Under the pieces are notes generated by a model, which worked only from the letters and a program-made list of their open reading frames with translations, had not been told where the DNA came from and made no database searches. DNA of 64,000 bases from Sva-07 sp963728355 (lineage in GTDB: Bacteria > Actinomycetota > Acidimicrobiia > Acidimicrobiales > Ilumatobacteraceae): assembly GCA_963728355.1 (NCBI GenBank), contig CAVSJQ010000001.1, positions 124,001-188,000 of the forward strand. Reading direction: 5' to 3'. This document shows, piece by piece, positions 16,715 through 24,564 of the stretch. Every line of letters begins with the position of its first letter. The stretch's first letter is position 1. Made by a program: the position numbers and the translations under genes.

Positions 16715-18294
16715 GGGGTGTAGACGCCGAAGACCTCGCGCAGTGCATCGCTGATCTCGCCGAGGGTGGCGTCGGCTCGCAGTGCGTCCTTCATGCTGTA
16801 CAGCAGATTGTCACTGCCGTGTGCGGCGGCCTTCACCGCGGTCAAGGCGGTCTGGACCGCCGCCGTGTCCCGGTTCGCCTTGTACGCCTGCAGGCGGGCG
16901 ATCTGACGGCCCTGCAGCTCGGGGTCGATCGGGAACACCTTCGGCTCGGGTTCGTCGTCCATCGTGAACTTGTTGACGCCCACGATCACGCGCTCGTCGT
17001 CGTCGATCGACTTCGTGTACTCGTAGGCGGCCTGCTCGATCTCGTCCATCTGGAAGCCCGACTCGATCGCCGTCACGGCGCCACCCATCTCGTCGATGCG
17101 CTCGATGTACTCCCACGCGAGACGCTCGACCTCGTCGGTGAGCGACTCGACGAAGTACGACCCCGCCAGCGGGTCGGGGGTGTCGGCGACGCCGGACTCG
17201 TAGCCGATGATCTGCTGCGTGCGCAGCGCCATCCGCGCTGCCTCCTCGGTCGGCAGGCTGAGCGCCTCGTCGTAGCCGTTGGTGTGCAGGCTCTGGGTGC
17301 CGCCGAGCACGGAGGCCATCGCCTGCAGCGTGACGCGCATGATGTTGTTCATCGGCTGCTGCGCCGTGAGCGTCGAGCCGCCGGTCTGGGTGTGGAAGCG
17401 CAGCATCGACGACTTGGGATCCTCGGCACCGAAACGCTCGGTCATGATCGTGTGCCACATGCGCCTGCTCGCCCTGAACTTGGCGACCTCCTCGAAGAAG
17501 TTGTTGTGCCCGTTCCAGAAGAAGCTGAGCCGCGGGGCGAAGTCGTCGACGTCGAGCCCGGCGTCGATCGCCGCCTGCACGTATGCGATCGCGTTGGCGA
17601 GCGTGAACGCGATCTCCTGGACCGCCGTCGAGCCGGCCTCGCGGATGTGATAGCCCGAGATCGAGATGGTGTTCCAGTTCGGGACGTGCTTCGAGCAGTA
17701 CGCGAAGATGTCGGTGATGATCCGCATCGACGGGCGCGGTGGGTACACGTACGTGCCCCTGGCGATGTACTCTTTCAGCAGGTCGTTCTGGATCGTGCCG
17801 CCGATCTGATCGCTCGACACGCCGTTCTCCTCGGCGACGAGTTCGTACATCAACAGCAGGATCGCCGCGGTCGAGTTGATCGTCATCGACGTGCTGACCT
17901 GCTCGAGCGGGAGGTCGGCCAGGAGCAGGCGCATGTCCTCCATCGAGTCGATCGCCACGCCGACCTTGCCGACCTCGCCCTCGGCGCGGGCGGCGTCGGA
18001 GTCGTAGCCCATCTGCGTGGGCAGGTCGAAGGCACACGACAGCCCGGTCTGGCCGGCGTCGAGGAGGAACTTGAAACGCTGATTGGTCGACTCGGCGTCG
18101 CCGAAGCCCGAGTACTGGCGCATCGTCCAGAGCCGGCCGGTGTACATCGAGCCGTAGACGCCACGCGTGTACGGCGGCTTGCCGGGCGCACCGAGCATCT
18201 CGGCCGGGTCCCAGCCGTCGAGGTCGGAGGCGTCGTAGAGCCGCTTGATCGGGATGCCCGAATCCGTCTGCGGCAGGTCGTTCGCGTCAGCCAT
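16711..18294 (-). CDS. Methylmalonyl-CoA mutase family large subunit (no B12 domain)
   Basis: A 527-residue acyl-CoA mutase catalytic subunit (TIM barrel) that lacks the C-terminal cobalamin-binding domain, which must come from a separate small subunit not in this window. Residues that set substrate choice can be read by alignment to MutB. Tyr61 (TMRQY) matches MutB Tyr89 and Arg179 (IARGTYVYPP) matches Arg207, as in methylmalonyl-CoA mutases; isobutyryl-CoA mutases have Phe and Gln there. TACGAT lies seven bases before ATG 18294, fixing the start and implying a leaderless mRNA. The MFS gene downstream is overlapped. Confidence 0.9.
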   Translation of the reverse strand: MADANDLPQTDSGIPIKRLYDASDLDGWDPAEMLGAPGKPPYTRGVYGSMYTGRLWTMRQYSGFGDAESTNQRFKFLLDAGQTGLSCAFDLPTQMGYDSDAARAEGEVGKVGVAIDSMEDMRLLLADLPLEQVSTSMTINSTAAILLLMYELVAEENGVSSDQIGGTIQNDLLKEYIARGTYVYPPRPSMRIITDIFAYCSKHVPNWNTISISGYHIREAGSTAVQEIAFTLANAIAYVQAAIDAGLDVDDFAPRLSFFWNGHNNFFEEVAKFRASRRMWHTIMTERFGAEDPKSSMLRFHTQTGGSTLTAQQPMNNIMRVTLQAMASVLGGTQSLHTNGYDEALSLPTEEAARMALRTQQIIGYESGVADTPDPLAGSYFVESLTDEVERLAWEYIERIDEMGGAVTAIESGFQMDEIEQAAYEYTKSIDDDERVIVGVNKFTMDDEPEPKVFPIDPELQGRQIARLQAYKANRDTAAVQTALTAVKAAAHGSDNLLYSMKDALRADATLGEISDALREVFGVYTP

Positions 18295-18387
18295 GGCGCC
18301 GATCGTATTGCAGCCCGCGGCGCGGCGCCTGATCCCCGGCGCGACGGCCGGTGCCCTCGGCGTCGATGGTGCTGCAACGATGACGCG

Positions 18388-18867
18388 ATGAAGCTGTATC
18401 TGGCCGGCCCGTTGTTCACCCCTGCCGAACGCGATCACATCGATGCGCTCGCGGACCGCCTCGATGCTGCGGGCCACACGTGCTTTGTCCCGCATCGTCA
18501 GCAGTTCGAACCACTCGACGCAGCCACCGTTTTCGCCGTCGACAGTGCGGGACTCCGCGAGTCGGACGTGGTCGTGGCGTGGCTGGACGGCCCGATGGTC
18601 GACGACGGAACCGCGTGCGAGATCGGCATCTTCACAGAGCTGGTCCGCCACGATCCCGATCGGTACCGGGGCATCATCGGCCTCGCCACCGACTGGCGGA
18701 TCTGGCGAAGCCGAGACTCCGGCGTGGCGGGCAGCGGGATCAACTTCTTCGTCGGCGGCGCGATCGAGGCCCATGGCACGCTCGTGTGGAGCATCGACGA
18801 GGTGGAGGAGACCCTGGCGGAATGGGAGCGGGACGGGAAGGCCTCGGCGACGCGATCGGGCCGCTGA
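18388..18867 (+). CDS. Nucleoside 2-deoxyribosyltransferase-like protein
   Basis: A 159-residue Rossmann-like protein. The N-terminus MKLYLAGPLFTPAERDHI and the central DVVVAWLDGPMVDDGTACEIGIF match nucleoside 2-deoxyribosyltransferases, where the Asp and the Glu of CEIG form the active site. The family swaps or hydrolyses the base on deoxyribonucleosides or nucleotides in salvage. AACGAT six bases before the ATG supports a leaderless start. It is divergent from the mutase with a 93-base gap that holds both promoters. Confidence 0.85.
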   Translation: MKLYLAGPLFTPAERDHIDALADRLDAAGHTCFVPHRQQFEPLDAATVFAVDSAGLRESDVVVAWLDGPMVDDGTACEIGIFTELVRHDPDRYRGIIGLATDWRIWRSRDSGVAGSGINFFVGGAIEAHGTLVWSIDEVEETLAEWERDGKASATRSGR

Positions 18868-18906
18868 GCTAGGATGGCCGTTCGACCGACGCGAGGAGGC
18901 TGTCCG

Positions 18907-19089
18907 ATGGCATGGTTCGCACGACTGCGACGCAAGCTCCGGAACTACACGTCCGACGGCGACTACGCCGGGAGCCACGGAGGTGGCGGCAGCGACGGTG
19001 GACGTGGGGAACGCAACGCGAAGGCCCAATTCGAGACGACCGTGAACCGGCCTGACCGTTTCGGCGGTGGCGGCGGCTTCTCGTCCTGA
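18907..19089 (+). CDS. Small Gly-rich hypothetical protein
   Basis: A 60-residue protein with a basic amphipathic N-terminus (WFARLRRKLRNYTS) and a Gly/Ser/Asp-rich rest ending GGGGGFSS. A strong ribosome-binding site GAGGAGG at 18893-18899 lies seven bases before ATG 18907, and a TAGGAT -10-like box is at 18870-18875. It therefore looks like a real gene in spite of its size. I recognise no family. The charge and low complexity suggest a protein that binds nucleic acid or membrane, but this is a guess. Confidence 0.6.
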   Translation: MAWFARLRRKLRNYTSDGDYAGSHGGGGSDGGRGERNAKAQFETTVNRPDRFGGGGGFSS

Positions 19090-19104
19090 CCGCCTGACCG
19101 GACC

Positions 19105-19485
19105 TCAAGCCGCAGCGACGACGGCGATCTCCATGCGCCACTGCGGACGCGCGAGCGCCGGCACGGTGACGAGTGTCGATGCGGCTCGATGCTCGCCGAG
19201 CGCCGCATCCCGGGCGGCCATCACCGGCGCCAGATCCTCGCCGGCCACCACGTAGGTCGTCACCGACACGATGTCGCTCGGCGCCATCTGCGCCTCGCGC
19301 AGCATCGCCGCGATGTTCGCCCACACGACCGACGCCTGCTCGCCGACGTCATTGGGCGTCGAACCGTCCGGAGCGATCGGCACGACCCCGGACGTGTGCA
19401 GCCAACGGCCGACTCGTTCGGTCAATACGGCGTGGGCATAGTTCGCCGCCGGCGCAGCAATGTCGTCAGGGCGGATCTCGGCCAT
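19105..19485 (-). CDS. RidA (YjgF/YER057c/UK114) family protein
   Basis: A 126-residue Rid-family protein. It has the family core YAHAVLTERVGRWLHTSGVVP, the QASVVWANIAAMLREAQM helix and a C-terminal LVTVPALARPQWRMEIAVVA strand. The Arg that binds the carboxylate of 2-aminoacrylate-type imines in RidA normally sits in this last region (xRVE/EIE). Here PQWRMEI differs, so the substrate may not be the classic enamine. TAACCT, six bases before the ATG on the minus strand, is partly built from the arm of a palindromic repeat (19494-19520). Confidence 0.85.
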   Translation of the reverse strand: MAEIRPDDIAAPAANYAHAVLTERVGRWLHTSGVVPIAPDGSTPNDVGEQASVVWANIAAMLREAQMAPSDIVSVTTYVVAGEDLAPVMAARDAALGEHRAASTLVTVPALARPQWRMEIAVVAAA

Positions 19486-19493
19486 CGCCGCAG

Positions 19494-19520
19494 GTTACGC
19501 GGTGCCTGGCACCGCGTAAC
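19494..19520. repeat. GTTACGC...GCGTAAC palindrome overlapping the ridA promoter
   Basis: A 27-bp palindrome with GGTGCCTGGCACC between GTTACGC/GCGTAAC arms. On the minus strand its end reads TAAC, completed by CT to TAACCT, the predicted -10 box of the ridA gene. This repeats the arrangement at 8160-8193, with a different core sequence. Confidence 0.75.
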
Positions 19521-19575
19521 CCGGTCACCGCCGCTCGGCCGGAGACCCACCCTCGTTCGGGAGTACGGTGGATGC

Positions 19576-20415
19576 ATGGCCATCACCGAAGACGACCTCA
19601 CCGTCCCCGCCAGTGCCTCACCAGGCACGATCGACGGAATCGAGCTCACCCCGAAGACCGTCGGGCTCGACGGCATCCCGAGCTTCGACAACGTCGACGA
19701 CGAACGCCACTACCGCAAGACCCACCTCGCGGGCGCGCTGCGGATCTTCGGCAAGTTCGGCTTCGGCGAGGGCGTCGCCGGCCACATCACCGTGCGCGAC
19801 CCCGAGTATCCCGACATGTTCTGGGTCAACCCGTTCGGGATGAGCTTCCGTCACATCCGCCAGAGCGACCTCATCCTGGTCGACCACAGCGGCAACGTGG
19901 TCTACGGCACCAAGCCGGTGAACCGGGCAGCGTTCGTCATCCACGCCGCCGTGCACTCCGCCCGGCCCGACGTCGTGGCCGCCGCCCACGCCCACTCGCC
20001 CTACGGCAAGTCGTTCAGCTCGCTCGGCATCCCACTCGCACCGCTCACGCAGGATGCGTGCATCTTCTACAAGGATCACCACGTCATCTCCGAGCAGGGC
20101 GGCGCCGTCGTGTTCGACATCGAAGCCGGCAAGGAACTCGCCTCCAAGTTCCCCGACGGCAAGGCCGCCATCCACCAGAACCACGGGCTGTTCACCGTCG
20201 GCGAGACGGTCGACGAGGCGGCGTTCTGGTTCATCTCCATGGAGCGCTCGTGCCAGGCCCAGCTGATGGCGATGGCGGCGGGCGACCCGATCGAGATCCG
20301 CGACGAGTACGCCGCGTACACCCAGCAGAACACCGGCTTCCACGCTGCCGGGTGGTTCAGCTTCCAGCCGCTGTGGGACGAGATCGCCCGCACCGATCCC
20401 GGCCTGTTCGAGTAG
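19576..20415 (+). CDS. Class II aldolase/adducin family protein
   Basis: A 279-residue class II aldolase-fold protein. The Zn-binding set is visible as HAHSPYGKSF (His-x-His) plus the later NHGLFTVGETVDEA with a third His. The N-terminal GHITVRDPEYPDMFWVNPFGM is typical of the adducin-like branch found in many actinobacteria and proteobacteria. The reaction may be an aldol cleavage or decarboxylation of a small hydroxy-acid or sugar phosphate; the substrate cannot be told. TACGGT six bases before ATG 19576 marks a leaderless start. Its TAG stop is in the same frame as the next gene. Confidence 0.87.
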   Translation: MAITEDDLTVPASASPGTIDGIELTPKTVGLDGIPSFDNVDDERHYRKTHLAGALRIFGKFGFGEGVAGHITVRDPEYPDMFWVNPFGMSFRHIRQSDLILVDHSGNVVYGTKPVNRAAFVIHAAVHSARPDVVAAAHAHSPYGKSFSSLGIPLAPLTQDACIFYKDHHVISEQGGAVVFDIEAGKELASKFPDGKAAIHQNHGLFTVGETVDEAAFWFISMERSCQAQLMAMAAGDPIEIRDEYAAYTQQNTGFHAAGWFSFQPLWDEIARTDPGLFE

Positions 20416-20418
20416 TCC

Positions 20419-21345
20419 CTGGCCGGCTCCCCCACCGCCTCGACCGGCGCATCCCGGCAGACGGGGCCGGTCTCGCGCTGGCTGAACACCGCGCAGCCCG
20501 AGGCCCTCTTCGTCCTGTCCGCGGTCGCCCAGTACGTCGGCGCCGTCATCGCGGTCAGCCTGTTCGACCAGGTCGAGCCGCAGACCGTCGCCTGGTTCCG
20601 GGTGATCGGCGCCACGCTGGCGCTGGTTGCCGTGTCACGCGCCTGGCGCGAACGCTGGACGCGATCGGAACTCGTCGCCGCGGCGGTGTTCGGCATCGCG
20701 ACCGCGCTGATGAACCTGTTCTTCTACCTGGCGATCGACCGCATTGATCTCGGCAAGGCGGTCACGATCGAGTTCATCGGCCCGATCACCGTCGCTGCGG
20801 TCGCGACCCGCTCGGCCCGCAACGCAGTGGCACTGCTGTTCGCCGTGGGCGGCGTGGTCGTGCTCGGTGGCGGTGAGATCGAGGGCAACGCCGTCGGGTT
20901 GCTCTTCATCGGACTCGCATCGGCGATGTGGGCCGTCTACATCGTGATCGGGTCACGGGTGGCCCGCCTCGACCGCGGCGTCGCCGGTCTCGGGCTGGGC
21001 TTGGGCATCGGCGCACTGGCGATCGCGCCGGTGGGTGCGCCGGGAAGCGCTGACGTGTGGACCTCGCCCCGCCTGCTGGCGCTGTGCCTGCTCGTCGGCG
21101 TGTTCTCGAATGCGATCGGCTACGGCATCGACCAGTTCACGATGCGCCGCATCCCGATCCGACGGTTCTCGGTGCTGCTCGCGCTGCTGCCGGTGACCGC
21201 CGCGTTCATCGGCTGGCTGGTGCTCGATCAGCAGCCGTCCGGCATCGAACTGGTCGGCATCGCGCTCGTGCTGGTCGGCGTCGTCGTGCAAGAACGCGAG
21301 CAGCTCGCGCCGATCCGAGCCGAAGTCCTCACCGAACCCAGCTGA
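20419..21345 (+). CDS. EamA-family transporter (RhtA-like) with no standard start codon
   Basis: A ten-TM DMT transporter. The frame contains RhtA-like signatures FYLAIDRIDLGKAVTIEFIGPITVA and GYGIDQFTMRRIPIRRFSVLLALLPV, as in homoserine/threonine exporters. The coding frame is open from just after the aldolase TAG (20413-20415). No ATG, GTG or TTG occurs until GTG 20602, which would delete the first TM segment. CTG 20419, three bases after the stop, is the best candidate start by re-initiation; CTG 20482 is another. It shares its frame with the aldolase, so stop read-through into a fusion is a less likely alternative. Confidence 0.75.
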   Translation: MAGSPTASTGASRQTGPVSRWLNTAQPEALFVLSAVAQYVGAVIAVSLFDQVEPQTVAWFRVIGATLALVAVSRAWRERWTRSELVAAAVFGIATALMNLFFYLAIDRIDLGKAVTIEFIGPITVAAVATRSARNAVALLFAVGGVVVLGGGEIEGNAVGLLFIGLASAMWAVYIVIGSRVARLDRGVAGLGLGLGIGALAIAPVGAPGSADVWTSPRLLALCLLVGVFSNAIGYGIDQFTMRRIPIRRFSVLLALLPVTAAFIGWLVLDQQPSGIELVGIALVLVGVVVQEREQLAPIRAEVLTEPS

Positions 21346-21352
21346 CCCCACG

Positions 21353-21384
21353 TGTCACACCGTGCCGGGCCAAACGTGACAGTT
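21353..21384. repeat. TGTCAC...GTGACA palindromic repeat, copy 1
   Basis: An imperfect palindrome with TGTCACACC and AACGTGACAGTT ends around GTGCCGGGCC. Three more copies are at 23274-23305, 23324-23355 and 40614-40648, all at gene ends. Confidence 0.75.
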
Positions 21385-21427
21385 GCCGGTGCGGCGCCCG
21401 ACTGTCGCTGGATGCCAGACTCCCACG

Positions 21428-23272
21428 ATGGGCGTGGACGGCTTTCCCTTCGACGACATCCAGGACTTCGACGACACCGAGCGCGGCTTCATCGCGAGGT
21501 CGACGCTCCGGCAGATCACCGCCGCAGACGGGCGCGTCGTCTGGGATCTCGATGCCTACCGATTTCTCGACGAACCGGCGGCCGACACCGCCCACCCCAG
21601 CCTGTGGCGTCAGGGTCAGCTGCTGATCCGTGAGGGGCTGTTCGAGGTCGTGCCCGGGATCTACCAGCTCCGCGGGTTCGACCTGTCCGTGATGAGTGTG
21701 ATCGAGGGCGACACCGGGGTCATCGTGATCGACCCGCTGATCAGCAAGGAGACCGCTGCTGCGGCATGGGCGCTGTACCAGGAGCATCGGGGTGCACGGT
21801 CTGTCGTGGCCATGATCTACACCCATTCGCACATCGACCACTTCGGTGGCGTGAAGGGCGTGATCGACGAAGCCGATGTCGACGCCGGCAGGATCGCCGT
21901 GATCGCACCCGAGGGCTTCATGGAGGAGGCGGTGGCCGAGAACGTGTTCGTCGGCACGGCGATGGGTCGCCGGTCCGACTTCATGTACGGCGCTGCGCTT
22001 CCGAAGGGGCCCGATGCACAGATCGGCTGCGGGTTGGGCCAGACCACCTCGACCGGAGAGCCGACGCTGATCCCGCCGACGTTCGACATCACCCACACCG
22101 GCCAGGAGCTGACGATCGACGGGGTGCGGATCGTCTTCCAGGTCACGCCGGGCACCGAGGCGCCGGCGGAGATGAACTTCTACTTCCCCGACCACCATGC
22201 GCTGTGTACCGCCGAGAACACCTCGCACACGTTGCACAACATCGTGACGCTGCGCGGCGCACAGGTGCGCGACGCCCGTCGGTGGGCGGCGTATCTCAGC
22301 GAGACGATCCACCTGTGGGGCGACGACCTCGAGGTCGTGTTCGCGTCGCACCACTGGCCGACGTGGGGCCGTGACCGCGCCGTCGAGTTCCTGGCGATGC
22401 AGCGCGACATGTACGCCTATCTCCACGACCAGACGCTGCGGCTGATGAATCTCGGCTACGTCGGCTCCGAGATCGCCGAGATGCTCGAGATGCCACCGGC
22501 GCTCGCGGAGCAATGGCACACTCACGGTTACTACGGCTCGGTCAGCCACAACGTGAAGGCGATCTACCAGCGCTACCTCGGGTGGTACGACGGCAACCCG
22601 GCGCACCTCTGGCCGCATCCTCCGGTCGCCGCGGCCGAGCGATACGTGGCAGCGATGGGTGGTGCCGATGCAGCTGTGGCGCTGGCGCGGACAGCGTTCG
22701 ACGAGGGCGACCTGCGATGGGCGGTCGAGGTGCTGAACCACGTCCTGTTCTCCGACGAACACCACACCGCCGCCCGCGCACTGCAGGCGGAAGCGTTCGA
22801 GCGGATCGCATTCGGCGCCGAGAACGGCACGTGGCGCAACGTGTTCCTGGTGGGCGCGAAGGAGCTGCGCGACGGCGAGCCCGCGACTGCCGCGAACCGG
22901 GGGGCGCCCGACCTGCTCGGTGCCTTGTCGGTCGAACAGATGCTGTCGAGCGTCGCTATCCGCATCGACGGACCGAAGGCGTGGGACCTGCACCTGGTGT
23001 TGTCGTTCGTGATCACCGACCTCGACGAGACCTACGTGTTCGAGCTGCGCAACGGCGTGGCGAACCACCGGCGGACGTCCGAACCGGCCGCCGACGGTCC
23101 GACGCTGTCGCTCGAGCGACGCACGCTGATCGGGCTGTTCACCGCACGGGTCGACTTCGCCGCCGCACTCGCCGACGGCACGATCGTGCTCGACGGCGAC
23201 CCGACGCCACTCGGCACGCTCGTGTCGGTGATCGGCAAGGTCGAACGCAACTTCCCGATCGTCACCCCATAA
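21428..23272 (+). CDS. Alkyl/aryl-sulfatase of the metallo-beta-lactamase fold (BDS1/SdsA-like)
   Basis: A 614-residue enzyme expected to hydrolyse alkyl sulfates such as dodecyl sulfate. The binuclear zinc site THSHIDHFGG has His133, His135, Asp137 and His138. Family motifs PGTEAPAEMNFYFP and CTAENTSHTLHNIVTLRGAQVRDARRW follow. The C-terminal third fits the dimerisation region plus an SCP2-like lipid-binding domain (from about residue 490). There is no signal peptide, so it looks cytosolic unlike many sulfatases. CAGACT six bases before ATG 21428 supports the start. It is convergent with the rhodanese-E1 gene across an inverted repeat pair. Confidence 0.88.
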   Translation: MGVDGFPFDDIQDFDDTERGFIARSTLRQITAADGRVVWDLDAYRFLDEPAADTAHPSLWRQGQLLIREGLFEVVPGIYQLRGFDLSVMSVIEGDTGVIVIDPLISKETAAAAWALYQEHRGARSVVAMIYTHSHIDHFGGVKGVIDEADVDAGRIAVIAPEGFMEEAVAENVFVGTAMGRRSDFMYGAALPKGPDAQIGCGLGQTTSTGEPTLIPPTFDITHTGQELTIDGVRIVFQVTPGTEAPAEMNFYFPDHHALCTAENTSHTLHNIVTLRGAQVRDARRWAAYLSETIHLWGDDLEVVFASHHWPTWGRDRAVEFLAMQRDMYAYLHDQTLRLMNLGYVGSEIAEMLEMPPALAEQWHTHGYYGSVSHNVKAIYQRYLGWYDGNPAHLWPHPPVAAAERYVAAMGGADAAVALARTAFDEGDLRWAVEVLNHVLFSDEHHTAARALQAEAFERIAFGAENGTWRNVFLVGAKELRDGEPATAANRGAPDLLGALSVEQMLSSVAIRIDGPKAWDLHLVLSFVITDLDETYVFELRNGVANHRRTSEPAADGPTLSLERRTLIGLFTARVDFAAALADGTIVLDGDPTPLGTLVSVIGKVERNFPIVTP

Positions 23273-23273
23273 C

Positions 23274-23355
23274 TGTCATACGGTGCCGGGTCAAACGTGA
23301 CAGTTGAGCGTTGTCCTCGATCGAACTGTCACGTTCGGCCCGGCACGGTGTGACA
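23274..23355. repeat. Inverted pair of TGTCAC-family palindromes (REPIN-like)
   Basis: Copies at 23274-23305 and 23324-23355 are in opposite orientation with an 18-base spacer, so the segment can fold into a long hairpin. It fills the whole gap between two convergent genes and abuts both stop codons. It is a likely two-way terminator and resembles REP doublets. Confidence 0.75.
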
Positions 23356-24519
23356 TCAGTGGGTGAGGCCGGGGGCGCAGAGACCGTCGAGTTCCTTGAT
23401 CTCGATGCGGTCGCGGTTGGCGTAGGTGACCTCGTTGGCCGGGTCGGGCTTGAGGTTGAACACCCGGAACTCCATGTCGTTGGTGTCGACGGTGAGGATT
23501 CGGCCGATCAGCGGATCGCCGAGACCGAGGATCACCTTGATCGTCTCGAGCGCCTGGATCGACCCGATGATGCCGGGCAGCACACCGAGGACGCCGGCCT
23601 CGGCGCAGCTCGGCGCGAGCTCCGCCGGCGGCGGCTGGGGCACCATGTCTCGATACGTCGGTCCCTGCGTCGGATGGAACACGCTGACCATGCCCTCGAA
23701 GCGGAAGATCGAGCCGTGCACCACGGGAATGCCGAGCTTCACGCTGGCGTCGTTCAGCAAGTAGCGGCTCGGGAAGTTGTCGGCGCCGTCGACGATCACG
23801 TCGTAGCCCGAGATGATGTCGATGATGTTCGACGCATCGAGGCGGGTGTCGTAGGTGACGACGTCGACGTCGGGATTCAGCATCGTCAGGGTCTTCTTGG
23901 CCGAGTCGACCTTGCGGTCGCCGATGCGGTCGATGTTGTGCAAGATCTGGCGTTGCAGATTCGACGAATCGACCTCGTCCATGTCGACGATGCCGATCGT
24001 GCCGACACCGGCCGCCGCGAGGTAGAGCGCAGCAGGCGATCCGAGGCCGCCGGCACCGAGCATCAGCACCTTGGACTCGAGGAGCTTCACCTGGCCCTCG
24101 ACACCGACCTCGGGCAACAGCAGGTGACGCTTGTAGCGGTTGCTCTGCTCGGGCGTCAGCGATGCCGGTTGCTTCCAGGGGCGGCCCTCGTCCTTCCATC
24201 GCCCGAAGCCGCCCGCCATGGACTCGACGTCGGTGTAGCCGAGTTCGGCGAGGGTCTTGGCGGCGAACGCCGAGCGCACCCCACCGGCGCAGTAGACGAC
24301 GATCGGTGCCGACTTGTCGGCGATGCGATTCTCGATCTGAGCCTCGAGGTGGCCACGCGGGATGTGGATCGCGCCGGGGATGGCACCTTCTTCGTACTCG
24401 TCCGGTTCGCGGACGTCGAGTGCGATCGCCCCGGCGCCGATCTGGGTGGCGGCGCCGTCTGGATCGATCTCGCAGATCTCTGACTTGGCGGCGGCGAGGA
24501 GGTCACGGAACGTTGCCAT
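23356..24519 (-). CDS. Rhodanese-ThiF/MoeB fusion (adenylyltransferase/sulfurtransferase, reversed domain order)
   Basis: A 387-residue two-domain protein. Residues 1-115 are a rhodanese domain with active Cys77 (VVYCAGGVRS). Residues 120-387 are an E1-like ThiF/MoeB domain with GAGGLGSPAALYLAAAGVGTIGIVD for ATP and RQILH. MoeZ-type proteins carry the same two domains in the opposite order (E1 first). The C-terminal zinc CxxC pairs of MoeB/MoeZ are missing (LKPDPANEVTYAN where CPxC is usual). The likely role is activating and sulfurating a ThiS/MoaD/CysO-like carrier protein. TAGGCT lies six bases before the ATG. Confidence 0.87.
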   Translation of the reverse strand: MATFRDLLAAAKSEICEIDPDGAATQIGAGAIALDVREPDEYEEGAIPGAIHIPRGHLEAQIENRIADKSAPIVVYCAGGVRSAFAAKTLAELGYTDVESMAGGFGRWKDEGRPWKQPASLTPEQSNRYKRHLLLPEVGVEGQVKLLESKVLMLGAGGLGSPAALYLAAAGVGTIGIVDMDEVDSSNLQRQILHNIDRIGDRKVDSAKKTLTMLNPDVDVVTYDTRLDASNIIDIISGYDVIVDGADNFPSRYLLNDASVKLGIPVVHGSIFRFEGMVSVFHPTQGPTYRDMVPQPPPAELAPSCAEAGVLGVLPGIIGSIQALETIKVILGLGDPLIGRILTVDTNDMEFRVFNLKPDPANEVTYANRDRIEIKELDGLCAPGLTH

Positions 24520-24564
24520 CCCGAAAGCCTACCGACTCGGTCGGGTTTCGAACACTGCGGCCGG

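Noticed and set aside
20413..20415. TAG read as pyrrolysine or obligatory read-through
   Set aside because: The aldolase has a complete length and normal C-terminus before the TAG, and no pyrrolysine machinery is expected in this lineage; re-initiation at CTG is simpler.
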